Shown here: positions 1 through 8,930 of the stretch, piece after piece
Layout: each line of letters begins with the position of its first letter
Numbering within the stretch: position 1 is the first letter of the stretch
Assembly: GCA_963556195.1 (NCBI GenBank)
Contig: OY744535.1
Location: 91,762,272 to 91,826,271, forward strand
Reading direction: 5' to 3'
DNA from: Sepiola atlantica
Taxonomy: Eukaryota; Mollusca; Cephalopoda; Sepiida; Sepiolidae
DNA length: 64,000 nt
Translations under genes and position numbers: made by a program
Notes under the pieces: model-generated
Told to the model about the DNA's origin: nothing
What the model saw: only the letters and a program-made list of their open reading frames with translations
Database searches by the model: none

Positions 1-59
1 CTTTTTTTAGCTACTTGTGGTACTGGTATGTCAAAACTATCGAATATGATGTTTATAAC

Positions 60-469
60 TTCTTTTTCTACCTGGGAAGAGCTGTCAGTGTCATCCGACA
101 GTCGTTTCCTAATTTGTATTTAGGTGTCTCTTATGAGAAAACTGAGGTCCTTAGATGATGTACACCATATTTCCAATTCTCTTTTCTATCACACCAGGTT
201 CACAGAAAGACGTATTAATTTTTAAACATCTTGAAATATACTCTGTATCCTGGGATGAATCGCCTTTTTGGTACAATAGAGGTTCGACCTTGTATGGTCT
301 GTTTAGGCAGTAATTTGTCAAAAACGGATCTCACTTTTCGCTCAAACATCATCTCTGAGGGAGATAATAAGGATGGTATGTTAACGTTTGTAGAAGCTGC
401 TACAAGGCCGTTTCCGTGGGAGTTCCGCGAGCTTTTTTCAGAGATCTTTTTAGAGTGCTCACAAAGCAT
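60..469 (-). pseudogene. Gypsy integrase C-terminal part
   Basis: The frame at 215-469 contains LSPSEMMFERKVRSVFDKLL, then RRFIPGYRVYFKMFKN. This is the usual Gypsy pattern of an LSPAELMFGRK-like segment followed by a basic segment before the C-terminal chromatin/DNA-binding fold. Continuing left in another frame gives PGVIEKRIGNMVYII, the GPY/F-like module, followed by residues resembling H-R-H-L-N. It follows the integrase core directly. The frame changes between the two pieces mark it as a pseudogene. Confidence 0.8.
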
Positions 470-844
470 TCTGCCTGGTCGTTTGATCTAGGATGATACG
501 GTGGAGTCGTGATGTATCTGATCTGAAAGATCTCACAGAACTCTTTGAAGTCGGAGGACGTAAACTGCGTTCCGTTGTCACTGACGAAACAATTGACCAC
601 CCAAATAAACGGGTGAACAATTCGTGCAGAAAAGATGATTGTTACCTCTGTGATGTTTTTCTTTACATCGCAACACTTCGGGCGACTTAGAAAAACTATC
701 GACTACAATTAGATAGTAAAATCCCTCCAATGGGCCTGCAAAATCCACATGTATCTTTGACCAAGGTCGGTCTGTCTTTGGCCATGGACTATGTTTGATA
801 TGAGGTGCCTTTGCCGCCAAGACACGTATTTGCGATGTTCTCAA
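400..844 (-). pseudogene. Gypsy integrase catalytic core (D,D35E), frameshifted
   Basis: Integrase inserts the element's cDNA into host DNA. The first catalytic Asp is in HVDFAGP (codon 743-745). The second is in SDNGTQF (codon 577-579) and the Glu is in NDQAE (codon 469-471). The last two share a frame and are 35 residues apart, which is the D,D(35)E spacing of retroviral-type integrases. The first Asp is in a different frame, so at least one frameshift lies between 580 and 740. The segment KHSPWPKTDRPWSK before HVDF is the standard Gypsy linker. All three acidic residues survive, which suggests moderate rather than extreme age. Confidence 0.88.
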
Positions 845-1360
845 TGTCCTGATCCATTCTAGGCCAGTACACGAAACTGCATCAAACTCTTCATTCTTTT
901 TCCCCAGATACCCAACATGAAAAATCCCTCAGGATTCTCTTTTGTAACTTTTTTGAAATGACGACTCTCTCGTTGTACATGAGTACATCGTCGCATAATG
1001 CAAAGCTGTCTACAAACTGTAGGCCCTTATTAGCAATTTTAGATTTTGTACTGATAACGAATTCATCATTGGATGCTTCCTTTCAAATTTCATGTAGAGT
1101 CACCGGGAGCTCTCTTACTGCGCTGCACAATATAGGTTTTATATCCCCTTCCACTTGCAGGGAAGCGATCACGGTGTCTTGTAGTGGCTCTCTCTCTGTC
1201 TTGGTACTAGTCTAGACAATCCATCCGCGTGATAGATCTATTTTTGATAGTAAAATCTCTATTTTAAAATTATAGTTCAATAAACTGGTGCTCAATCTCT
1301 GGCCTTTTTTCGAACCGAAAATAGTGAACAATCTACCGTGTATATAGCGGTAGAACTTAG

Positions 1361-1708
1361 TTACAGTAAAAATATTCCTAACGTCTCCTTCTCAATTTGG
1401 GAGTACTGCTTCTCCGCCGGAAGACTGGTCATTGATGCATACGCGATGGGTTTATGCGTTCCATCCAGGATTAAATGAAGAATGCATGCACCTAATCCAT
1501 ATAAACTAGCGTCGCTAGCCACTATTATGTCTAAGTCTGGGTTGTAATGCGTAAGAAATAAATCTGATGTCAGCATTTTAATAGTTTTGTCGAATGCCAC
1601 CTGGCATTTGAGCGCCCATTGCCAAACTTTATTCTTTTTCAATAGTTCATTAAGTGAAGCGCGTAGATTATGCATCTCTGGGATAAAAGCCTGGTCGTAA
1701 TTTGCCAA
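1361..1708 (-). pseudogene. Gypsy RT connection and RNase H domain
   Basis: The 115-residue open frame reads through the thumb/connection segment (WQWALKCQVAFDKTIKMLTS, then LFLTHYNPDLDI) into the RNase H start IIVASDASLYGLGACI. DAS..GLGA carries the first catalytic Asp of RNase H. It continues with PIAYASMTSLPAEKQYSQIEKE, where the Glu of the second motif is expected. RNase H degrades the RNA strand during reverse transcription. The domain then runs on in broken frames toward the integrase at lower coordinates. Confidence 0.88.
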
Positions 1709-1709
1709 T

Positions 1710-2330
1710 CATAGAAAGCTATGTAGTGCTGTGACGTTTTCTGGCACTGGCATGTTCTTAATTGCGATAACCCGTTCTGTGTCCGGCCTTCTGCCGTCCT
1801 TGTCTATTACATGACCCAGATATTTGATTTTTTCTAAAATCAAATCACATTTTTTCTCTTTATAGTTTCAGATTCGCGAAAACACTTGTTTGATATGTTC
1901 CGTCTGTTAATTAGAATGTCGTCAAGGTATGAAATAGCTGAAAAATTTCGGGAGCAACTCTGACCCCGAAAGCTAGCCATTCAAACTTGTATAAACCGCG
2001 ATGTATATTTGTACAAAACTGCCTTGAACTCTCTTCTTTCACGTGTATTTGGAGGTACGCTTCACTCTGATCTATTTTCGAAAAAAAAATATGCCTCCAT
2101 TTAATTTTGAGAAAACTTCCTCCGCGCTATGCAGTGGATAATGATGATCTTTTAGTGCTGCATTTAATCCCGTTGAAGAATATGCACCCACACGAATCTC
2201 TTGAGTTCTTTTTCACATAGACCGTGGGTGCGGCCCACTGACTGTATTCCACTTTTGATAAGATACCGGTCGTCACTAGTCGGTCCAATTCCTCATTTAT
2301 TTTGTCTACCGAGGCAAAAGACACATTCCC
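1710..2330 (-). pseudogene. Gypsy reverse transcriptase fingers and palm, broken
   Basis: The 2127-2324 frame gives ELDRLVTTGILSKVEYSQWAAP then TVYVKK, the conserved start of a Gypsy RT (finger motif S.WA.P.V.V.KK). Further left in another frame the catalytic box reads YLDDIL, with YLDD encoded at 1918-1929, so the active-site Asp pair survives. Between and after these motifs frames shift and stops occur. RT copies the element's RNA into cDNA. The adjacent RNase H completes the normal pol order. Confidence 0.87.
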
Positions 2331-2479
2331 ATTTTTTTTTAAACACGGACTGAACGTTTTCGTTCAGTTGAAATTTGGTCGCCATCTTTGTGCATCGACC
2401 AAGGCCACCAGAAAAAAAAAAACTTCGGAAAAAAATTATTTCAAATCCAGTTTTAGTTTTTCCGATTTCAGTGCTCGAC

Positions 2480-2760
2480 TATCTATTTTTTGGCAAAATG
2501 TATTCATTGGTAACTCCCATAAATTGAACGCTTGCATCCAATCAGGTTATTAGTGTCTTTTAACACGAGCATTTTTGTTACTGTTTGGTATTTCTCATTA
2601 GGGTCACATTAGTAATTATCTCTCAAATTTAATTCTTTCACCATTCACAGCATTGGTTATCCTGTTAGTTCGTAACAGGGTTGGTCTATTTAACCTCTTC
2701 CACGTATGTAGATTTATTATTGACACGACTGAGCCCGAATGCAATTGTAGTTTTATATTT
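2480..2760 (-). pseudogene. Gypsy aspartic protease remnant with altered active site
   Basis: A minus-strand frame reads KLQLHSGSVVSIINL around 2715-2757. It aligns by eye with the LQLDTGSDVSIIN signature of Gypsy proteases. The catalytic Asp position is His here (codon 2739-2741, CAT instead of GAT/GAC). Further left, PDWMQAFNLWELPMN resembles the usual protease C-terminal segment ahead of RT. Stops and frameshifts separate the two parts. The domain lies between the zinc knuckle and the RT, as expected. Confidence 0.65.
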
Positions 2761-2861
2761 TTATCCAGGATTTTTACGTGCACATATGTTCTTATATAAA
2801 TGAATTACTGATCATTTATACTTGTGGTTTGTACCCGCGTTTTATTTCCTTTATTCATTCT

Positions 2862-2903
2862 ACAGTGTGAACTTTTGTGTCCGACCCTGTCACAAGTCAG
2901 GCA
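2862..2903 (-). pseudogene. Gag/nucleocapsid CCHC zinc knuckle
   Basis: Translation of 2903 to 2862 on the minus strand gives CLTCDRVGHKSSHC, an intact C-x2-C-x4-H-x4-C zinc knuckle, the nucleic-acid-binding motif of retroelement Gag. It lies between the gag-like coiled coil and the protease, exactly where Gypsy elements place it. Its frame differs from that of the upstream gag ORF (3452-3877), so a frameshift separates the two. Confidence 0.85.
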
Positions 2904-3451
2904 CGTCTTAAAACGAAATAGGCATTCTGTTACCTAATCCAGGCTTCCACACCGATAACAAGGGCTCGGCAGTAATTTATTTTTATAAGGATGACTTGTA
3001 TTTGAGGCGTTAAAATCCAGTTTTTTTTGCTTTGAATAGATTTTGGCTGAGGGTAAAATTTTGATTTTTGACGTAATTTGTGTATGTTTGCAATGCCCGA
3101 CTCTTCGATGACCTTCGAATCCTGCTTAAAACTAATAAATCGTTGGCAGTCGTAGCTAATTTCTGCAGTGTTAAGTTCGGTTCGTTTTCTAATTAATTTA
3201 GAACTTTACGCCTAATTTCAGAGTCTTTTCCTGATACCAATCCTTGAACGAAAATTAAGCATTTAAAATTATCAGCATTAAGTTCAGATAATTTAAAGTC
3301 GTCGCAGTGCTTATTTACTACTGATGCGAACGTTGAATAATTTTCGTCGTCTTTAAACCTGGTAAAAAGGTTTAAACACTTCCAGCGTTTGTGAAATAAC
3401 GAAGTTTTGAGCTGAACAGCTCTGTTAGTAGTTTGACAGCTTCCGCAAAAA

Positions 3452-3877
3452 TCAAATCGCTAGTCTTCTGAACAAAAATGAAATCCATGAACTTAGAAAA
3501 TTAGGCACCACCGAACATACCTTTTTAGAGTCTGCCCAGTTTTCGTAATTAATTTTATATAAGTCTTCATATCTTCTAAAATACGAAGCAACATTTTTCT
3601 CCTCATTAGGGGAATACATAAAGTTGTCAATCGCACTCCACACGGCATTGTGTGAAAAATCATTATCGTTTTGGTTACGTTGGCCTCTAAGCGATATTGT
3701 TTGCATTAACATCTCAATCTTTTCGTCAGATTCTTTCTTTTGCTCTATAAGCTTTTCATTTTGTTCTTGAAGAAGCTTTTGAAATCTTTCTTCAGTGTCT
3801 GCTTCTTTATTATGTTCGAGTTGCTGTTGCATTTGAAATTTTACTAATTTCTCAATGGCTGCTTTAGATTCTTTCAA
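3452..3877 (-). pseudogene. Gypsy gag-like fragment, 141 codons
   Basis: The first ~70 residues are a charged, Gln/Glu/Lys-rich helix with a coiled-coil look (LVKFQMQQQLEHNKEADTEE). Residues ~85-120 read IDNFMYSPNEEKNVASYFRR then YEDLYKINYENWADSKKV. This matches the capsid-like segment F.Y.P....F..WF.RYED......W.D..KV of invertebrate Gypsy gag proteins. The final ~20 residues diverge from the family, probably past a frameshift. It is followed at lower coordinates by the zinc knuckle. The ATG is the first available in the frame and I do not claim it as the true start. Confidence 0.75.
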
Positions 3878-3889
3878 ATTTTGAAGTGT

Positions 3890-4731
3890 TTCATTTTTGT
3901 TAGAAAGTAAATGTTTCCTTTCGAGTACGGCTTGTAAGAAACATATTTTCTTAAGATTATGCTTGCTAGACGTAATCTTAGTTGTAAAAGAGTATAAAAC
4001 ATTTTTTTACTCGATTCAAAAAAACGCTTTTTTACTTTTTTATTTTTTTAGTACGCTTTTACGCGTGGTGTGTAGCCGTAGAATTTGCGGTCAGAGAAAA
4101 AATAAGAACACGGTTTCAATTTCTTTTTTTTCTTTCGAAAGAAGTAACTTTCTGTTTTGGAGAGAGAAAAAAATCATATATTGTGTCGTAATAGTAATTA
4201 AAACAAAAACCACTGACCTTTCTCCACTTAAAAGAATACTAAGTGGGGTTTACGTGCTTTTTCTTCTTTTTTTCACCGGTAAGCCGTTTTTTTTAATTAG
4301 GACGTTGTCTGCTGAATTTATAGTCGATTTCTCCATGTTATATTTCTCTTTAAGGTTTTCCATAATTAATTTAGTCGACCGTTGTGGCGTCCATTTTAAA
4401 AAAGTTCTCCCGAATCTTTTACTACAACAACGCTGTCTATTTTAGTGGTGTAAGTTTGACATTTGAAATTATAGTCTATTTTAGTGGTGTAAGTTTGACA
4501 TTTGAAATCCCACGTTGCCGGTCGTTGTGGGCTCTTGTTTTGAAAATTTACAAGAAAAATCCTTAATGTTTTTGTTTCTCGTGTAAATTCGAATATTTTA
4601 TAGTCAGCTTTTTGTGAAGTCATTTTGAAAGGTTTTCGAATTTTTGTAGGGTCATGTGTACATTCGAATATCTAGTCGACAGTTGTTGTGTTTGTTGTTT
4701 TTGTTGTTGTGGTGGGGTCCCGTGTAAGCTC
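3890..4731 (-). other. Gypsy 5' leader region with short degenerate repeats
   Basis: This segment between gag and the primer-binding site has no recognisable protein. It contains a 39-bp direct duplication (4435-4473 and 4474-4508). It also has three loosely similar copies of a GTGTA..(C)TCGAATAT..GTCG pattern near 4575, 4655 and 4720, the last of which runs into the primer-binding site. Open frames here, such as 3897-4445 plus, are T-rich and give low-complexity Phe/Leu/Ser protein, so I leave them out. Confidence 0.5.
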
Positions 4732-4747
4732 GAATATCTCGTCGCCA
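4732..4747 (-). other. Putative tRNA primer-binding site
   Basis: On the minus strand the sequence reads TGGCGACGAGATATTC. It starts with TGG (complement of the CCA end of a tRNA) three bases inside an LTR end that reads ATAACA. TGGCGACGAG-type sites are common in Ty3/Gypsy elements. The match is by pattern only; the primer tRNA was not identified. Confidence 0.6.
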
Positions 4748-4750
4748 ATT

Positions 4751-4855
4751 TGTTATAGCCCTGTTTAGGGGCCGCAATTAGAACACGGACACAGAGAAGT
4801 TTTTCGAAGGTTTTAGGTTTTATTGCTGGGGGTGTTATGGTGCTATGCTTTTAAC
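4751..4855 (-). mobile_element. Gypsy 5' LTR remnant (outer end unresolved)
   Basis: The stretch beginning TGTTATAGCC on the plus strand is the inner end of the 5' LTR seen from outside (ending ...ATAACA on the element strand). It abuts the primer-binding site. A Penelope-like fragment begins by about 4860, so the LTR is either short or truncated there. The partner LTR is not in the window, so the boundary cannot be confirmed. Confidence 0.45.
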
Positions 4856-4859
4856 TTTG

Positions 4860-5000
4860 GTTGATGATGATTTTTATGGTGTCGTGTATTGGTACGTTTG
4901 TAAATAGATTTTCTACGTCGAGGAATGATGTTATGTATTTTTTGTGGGGAAGGCGTTTGCTTTTAGTAAGTGTATGAAGTCGGTAACAATTTCCCCAATA
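4860..5000 (-). pseudogene. Penelope-like reverse transcriptase fragment
   Basis: A minus-strand frame reads ITSFLDVENLFTNVPIHDTI followed by KIIIN. The (S)F(L)DVE.LFTNVP motif is the conserved RT motif of Penelope-like elements (SFDV.SLFTNVP). Only this short piece is readable, so it is a truncated relic. It lies head to head with the plus-strand PLE fragment that follows. Confidence 0.7.
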
Positions 5001-5039
5001 GAATTGTTGACCAACAAATAAACTATATCTAACACCAAT

Positions 5040-5239
5040 AAAATATCAGACAAAAAGGCACAATAAAAATGACACTCTTTCTTTGTACTATACAAACCAA
5101 AGGCATTCTAACTACAAACTCGACGAAAAAGCTATAACTACAACCCTATCCCGACGCCTTACGCATCACTTAAATGATACTAGTGCCATCCAGCGACACA
5201 TTACCACACACAAAAAACATAAAAAGCGTCGCTTATGAA
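5040..5239 (+). pseudogene. Penelope-like linker/GIY-YIG fragment, internally deleted
   Basis: The plus frame ending at the TGA near 5239 reads LYYTNQRHSNYKLDEKA then ITTTLSRRLTHHLNDTSAIQ and RHITTHK. The first part resembles the PLE linker (YY.N.MHSNYK.DE). The second resembles the segment after the YIGMTTTTLSRRL core of a GIY-YIG endonuclease. In complete elements tens of residues lie between YK.DE and TTTLSRRL, so an internal deletion is inferred. It is opposite in strand to the RT fragment just before it. Confidence 0.65.
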
Positions 5240-6127
5240 AATATATATTATGGGCTTAAAACATGTTAGCAGTAGGAGAAAAACTTTAACTGTGGACTGT
5301 GTGGGCGGAAAAATTGGTAGCAGTCAGAGTTATTTAAACTATGAGGGATGGGGAGGAAGCGTGTGTCATGTTTATTGAGGTCAACTATAGTTGATTATCG
5401 AATATCAACATCGCATAGGGGGATGGTGTAAGCAAGGGAGAGAGGACGAAAATATGATATAGTGAGGAGAAAGTAATGTATTAATACTTAATATATATAG
5501 AAAAATGATAAAAAATGAGAATATTATTTATTTTATGACGTCCTCGGGATGATTGACTTGAAAAAAATAGTCGTTAGAATATTAAAAAAATGTTGTTTTG
5601 TTCTTTTATTTTAAAAAGCATAACTGTTGGAAATTGACGTGGGTAAAATGTTTATTAAATAAAGCAGATGATGTTTATATTTATTTTGCTTATGTTATGT
5701 ATACATTTTATTATAGATATTATCTGCAAAGTATGTTGGAGGTGTGATATAAAATAACAAAGCTGGATCTAAATTCAAGTTTTGTTCGATTAAAATAAGT
5801 TTGCTTATTAAAGAAGATAAATTGTAGAAGTCATTACGTTGTTTAATTGTGTTTATAATGAGTGCTAATTCAAGGAGTCTTCGCCGAGATTTATTTAAAA
5901 TGTAATTTAACAATTTTTGCCGACCCCAAAAGAATTATCGTCTTGATTACAACATGATCATGGGCGAAAAGTGCGTTCAGAGAATTGTTATTTTTTATAT
6001 CTATTTATGCTCATCAAACCTTTGATTTAGTTCTTGTTGAGTTTCCTCTGATGACAAGGGATAGTGTATATACCCGGATTAGATATGTTTAATTTTTTTT
6101 AGTTAAAATTTTTTTTTTAACGTAGTT
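5240..6127. other. AT-rich DNA without recognisable gene
   Basis: I see no supported gene here. A minus-strand frame at 5695-5913 (72 codons; RRRLLELALIINTIKQRNDF) is somewhat protein-like and could be a worn PLE or other element fragment, but I cannot place it. Poly-T/A stretches at 6090-6120 border the LINE 3' end that follows. Confidence 0.4.
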
Positions 6128-6745
6128 TACCCCAAACAAGGCAGGTCGCCACTCTAGACGTAAGGAGCTACTGAGAAAGAGGGTGAAAGTTTTTTGGGGG
6201 TCAACCTAAATTGGGAGCTGTGCAGCGAAATGTCTCTTTACATTAGTTTTAAATATTTGCATGTCAGTAACGTCAGGAAAACAGGGGGCACAGAAGGAGT
6301 TCCAGAATCCAGCAGCACGAGGAAAGAAGCTTTTAGAGTAAAAAGCTCTTTGGCATCTGGGGACCTCCACAGTGAATCGATGGGATTTGGCAGATTGTCG
6401 GGTTGGTCGAGTGAATTTACGTTGTTGGGACACCAGAGCAGCAAGTTCATTAGAGCACACTCTATTGAAGTACTTTTAAAACAAGCACAAGGAAGAACAT
6501 TGCGACGATGGGGCAAGGGCTAGAGCTTGATGGACAGTGAGGACCTATTAAGTTGGCGACTCGTTTTTGGACTTTGTCTAAGAGGGAGAGACTAGTGGAT
6601 GATGCACAACACCAGATGTGGCAACAATATTTCATGTCACCAGCCATTTATGACCCCATATTACTACAGCCTGGAGGTCATTTTCTAAAGGTTTCAGCCA
6701 TTGCCTCGGATATGTGCACGCCCGTTTTGCCCACATGACGAGAGC
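6128..6745 (-). mobile_element. LINE 3' end with internal deletion
   Basis: The minus strand carries the end of a non-LTR retrotransposon RT ORF. From the right, it shows fragments resembling ENDLQ.VV.WGHKW, then MKYCCHIWCCASSTSLSLLD with KVQKRVANLIG, then the C-terminal tail FTRPTRQSAKSHRFTVEVPR, AFYSKSFFPRAAGFWNSF and FPDVTDMQIFKTNVKRHFAA. The 3' UTR ends near 6128 with CTTACGTCT...CTGCCTTGTTTGGGGT, shared with the copies ending at 8119 and 30945. Between WGHKW and MKYCCHIW the other copy (30.2 kb) has about 65 extra residues, so this copy has an internal deletion plus frameshifts. Confidence 0.82.
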
Positions 6746-7493
6746 GTTTGTTTCATAGTTTGTGATGTAGTTTGTATTGTCGGAATTCCTAGTTTATTTA
6801 AAGCGTTGCAAATTATTGTATTATCGGAATGGGTATAGACGAGATGTCTATTTATGCGAGAACTGTCCGGTGTGTGAGATTTTTTCTTATTGAATTTTGA
6901 AAATATTTATAGGTCTTTTTTCTTTGCATTTAATATGAAATATCTGGGGTACTGCAATGTTTTCAATGCAATTTTTTATGTATTTGTATTGTGGACTACA
7001 AATTCTGAAAGGACGTAGGAAAAAAACAATTATCCTGCTTGTTTTTATTTTGTTGTTATGGTATTAATACAAATTAAGGGAGGCGCGATAGCGCTCTATC
7101 CCTTAATAGACTTCAAAAACGACATATGCTAGAAATCTCATTTCTTTGATCAGTCATATCTCAAAAGCCAATAAACCAAATTATTTAAAACTTTGCACAA
7201 CATTTTGATTTGATAGGTTCTATAAGTGTGTAGACTTTCAGCATTATTAGTCAAGGCAACCCAGAGATCCAGAAAGGTCAGGAGTGATTTTGTGTTATCC
7301 GTGTGTACGTACGTACGTGTGTGCCACCCTGTATCTCATCAACTAATTAATGGATTCAGCTGATTTTTGGCAGAGATAGAGGTTCTAGTTGATGGCATTT
7401 TAATTTCAGTATATACCTTAGTTTTCCAGAAAATTAAAAAAAAACTTAAAAATTACCATTGTCTTGAGGCATAGCCTTTACAAAAGTAGTGAC
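6746..7493. other. Intergenic, repeat-like DNA
   Basis: No gene is seen. A short inverted repeat (TTAAGGGA 7074-7081 with TCCCTTAA 7099-7106) surrounds a locally GC-rich loop. A (GTAC)n run lies at about 7303-7320. The 7150-7440 segment has the look of an interspersed repeat but gives no protein similarity. Confidence 0.4.
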
Positions 7494-7887
7494 ATTCCAT
7501 GATAAATGCCAGTATACTGAAATCATATGCCCTTAATAGGGTTAAGATGAAAATTCATATACACTAAATGTACAAAAGCAAGGAAATTCCCAAATTTTTA
7601 CACTTTTATTGTCATTAAGGGTATGACTACATATCAACCAAACCATTTCATTATCACATCACTACAGTATAAATATCTATGCATGAGTGGATGAAGTGTG
7701 TGAGGTGCGCTGAAGAAAAATTCCTACAAGTAAATACATAGCCCTGTTGTGCTCGCATACCCTTAATGACAATAAAAGTGTAAAAATTTGGGAATTTCCT
7801 TGCTTTTGTACATTTAGTGTATATGAATTTTCATCTTAACCCTATTACGGGCATATGATTTCAGTATACTGGCATTTATCATGGAAT
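7494..7887. mobile_element. Long inverted-repeat (foldback/MITE-like) element
   Basis: Positions 7494-7625 and 7756-7887 are inverted copies of each other over 132 bp. I found one mismatch, in the CCCTTAATAGGG region (7531-7542 against 7839-7850). A 130-bp spacer (7626-7755) separates the arms. Such near-identical arms are typical of a foldback or miniature inverted-repeat transposon, or of a recent inverted duplication. No transposase is encoded. The element directly abuts the truncated end of the Penelope-like copy at 7890. Confidence 0.85.
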
Positions 7888-7889
7888 AT

Positions 7890-8930
7890 ATATATATAGT
7901 CATTTTTGAGTCGTTTTGCGATGCACTTTAAATGGTAAGTTACTGTGAGATTTTATTATAAATGTGTCTAAAATGGTATCGAGTTATTTTTGTCGGTTTC
8001 ATGATTAAATTTTATGGAGGGTTAATTTATTTTTTTGAGATTTTCAATTTGTGTGACTTTGGGTAAAAAAATTAGAATGTCATCAATATATCTTTTAAAA
8101 AATTAAAAAAAAGATATTTAACCCCAAACAAGGCAGGTCGCCCCTGTAGACGTAAGGTGCTAGCGAGAATTAGGGAGTAGGTTTAGGGTTTCATCCTAAG
8201 TTGGGAGCTGTGCAGCAAGATGTCTGTTTACATTAGTTTTTAAACTCTGCATGTCAGTACAGTCGGGGAAACAGGGAGCAAGGAGGGATTTCAGGAGGCC
8301 GGCAGCACGAGAAAATAAGCTGCTGGAGTAGAAGGCTCTCCGGCATCTTAGGACCTCCACAGTGAATGGATGGGGCTTAGCTGATTGTCCGGTTGTTCTA
8401 GTGTATTTGCATCGAGGGGTAACTATAGCAGCTAGTTCATCAGAGCACAATCCATTGAAGTATTTGTAAAACAAGCACAAGGATGCAACCTTGCGGTGAT
8501 GGGACAGGGGCTGGAATTTAGTGTTTTGAAGTAATGTAAATTTGAAAGGGCCAGACTCTAAGAATTCTAAGAATAGACAGGCTTGCACTCTACTCAGAGG
8601 GTTGCCCATAGGGAGTCTGAATTTGTGCTTGTAAAACTTATTGTCCAACTGAAACTACGTCATGTTAGTGATAAGTCTAATTATCTCTATTAAAATGTTG
8701 GGGGGGGGGACGGTAAGTTGATGTTGATCTATTTCAGGTGCATATGGAGTAAATTTAAAAACTTAACAGGAACAATAGTGTATAAAAAATATCACGTCTA
8801 AGCTGTGTATAGTTTTGTTTTGTGCATTAATGTTTTTTTAATTTTGTTTAATAAGTCTCCGAAGTTTTTTTTATATGAGAAAAGCTGATGGCGCCCATTA
8901 GTAAGGTTAGAATATTGACTCTAGCTCATG
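7890..8930 (-). pseudogene. Penelope-like reverse transcriptase interrupted by a LINE
   Basis: From the right on the minus strand, readable PLE RT pieces are SLDVI(S)LYT.VPV near 8780-8820 in broken frames, then IEIIRLITNMT, then FYKHKFRLPMGNPLSRVQAC followed by LFLEFLESGPFKFTLLQNTK (8530-8690). The next motif, RYIDDILIFLPK with the catalytic Asp pair, resumes at about 8050-8085 and continues IKFNHETDKNNSIPF. The intervening 8119-8520 is a LINE 3' end. RT of this family is normally followed by a GIY-YIG endonuclease, which is missing here because the copy is cut off near 7890 by the inverted-repeat element. Confidence 0.82.
8119..8522 (-). mobile_element. LINE 3' end nested in the Penelope-like element
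   Basis: Reading the minus strand, QPLSHHRKVASLCLFYKYFN, GLCSDELAAIVTPRCKYTRT, SAKPHPFTVEVLRCRRAFYS and FPDCTDMQSLKTNVNRHLAA form the C-terminal tail of the same LINE family as at 6.2 and 30.2 kb. The stop is followed by the shared 3' UTR ending CCTTGTTTGGGGTTAAATA near 8119. The 150-codon open frame at 8196-8648 is therefore a chance fusion of PLE RT (first ~60 residues) and LINE tail. It is not a single gene. Confidence 0.85.

Larger units (their letters stand above)
60..4747 (-). mobile_element. Ty3/Gypsy LTR retrotransposon, near full-length but decayed
   Basis: Reading the minus strand from 4747 leftwards gives the order of a Gypsy element: primer-binding site, untranslated leader, gag-like coiled coil, CCHC zinc knuckle, protease remnant, reverse transcriptase, RNase H, integrase with DD35E, and a post-integrase segment. 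The reading frame changes many times and stops interrupt every domain, so this copy cannot make its own proteins. The integrase tail reaches about position 60, so the 3' LTR, if present, lies outside the window. The domain order and the integrase and RNase H wording match the K02A2.6-like Gypsy group common in molluscs; that lineage assignment is from memory of the family. Confidence 0.9.

Noticed and set aside
8196..8648. A single 150-codon protein
   Set aside because: The first third is Penelope RT and the rest is a LINE tail; the fusion comes from nested insertion.
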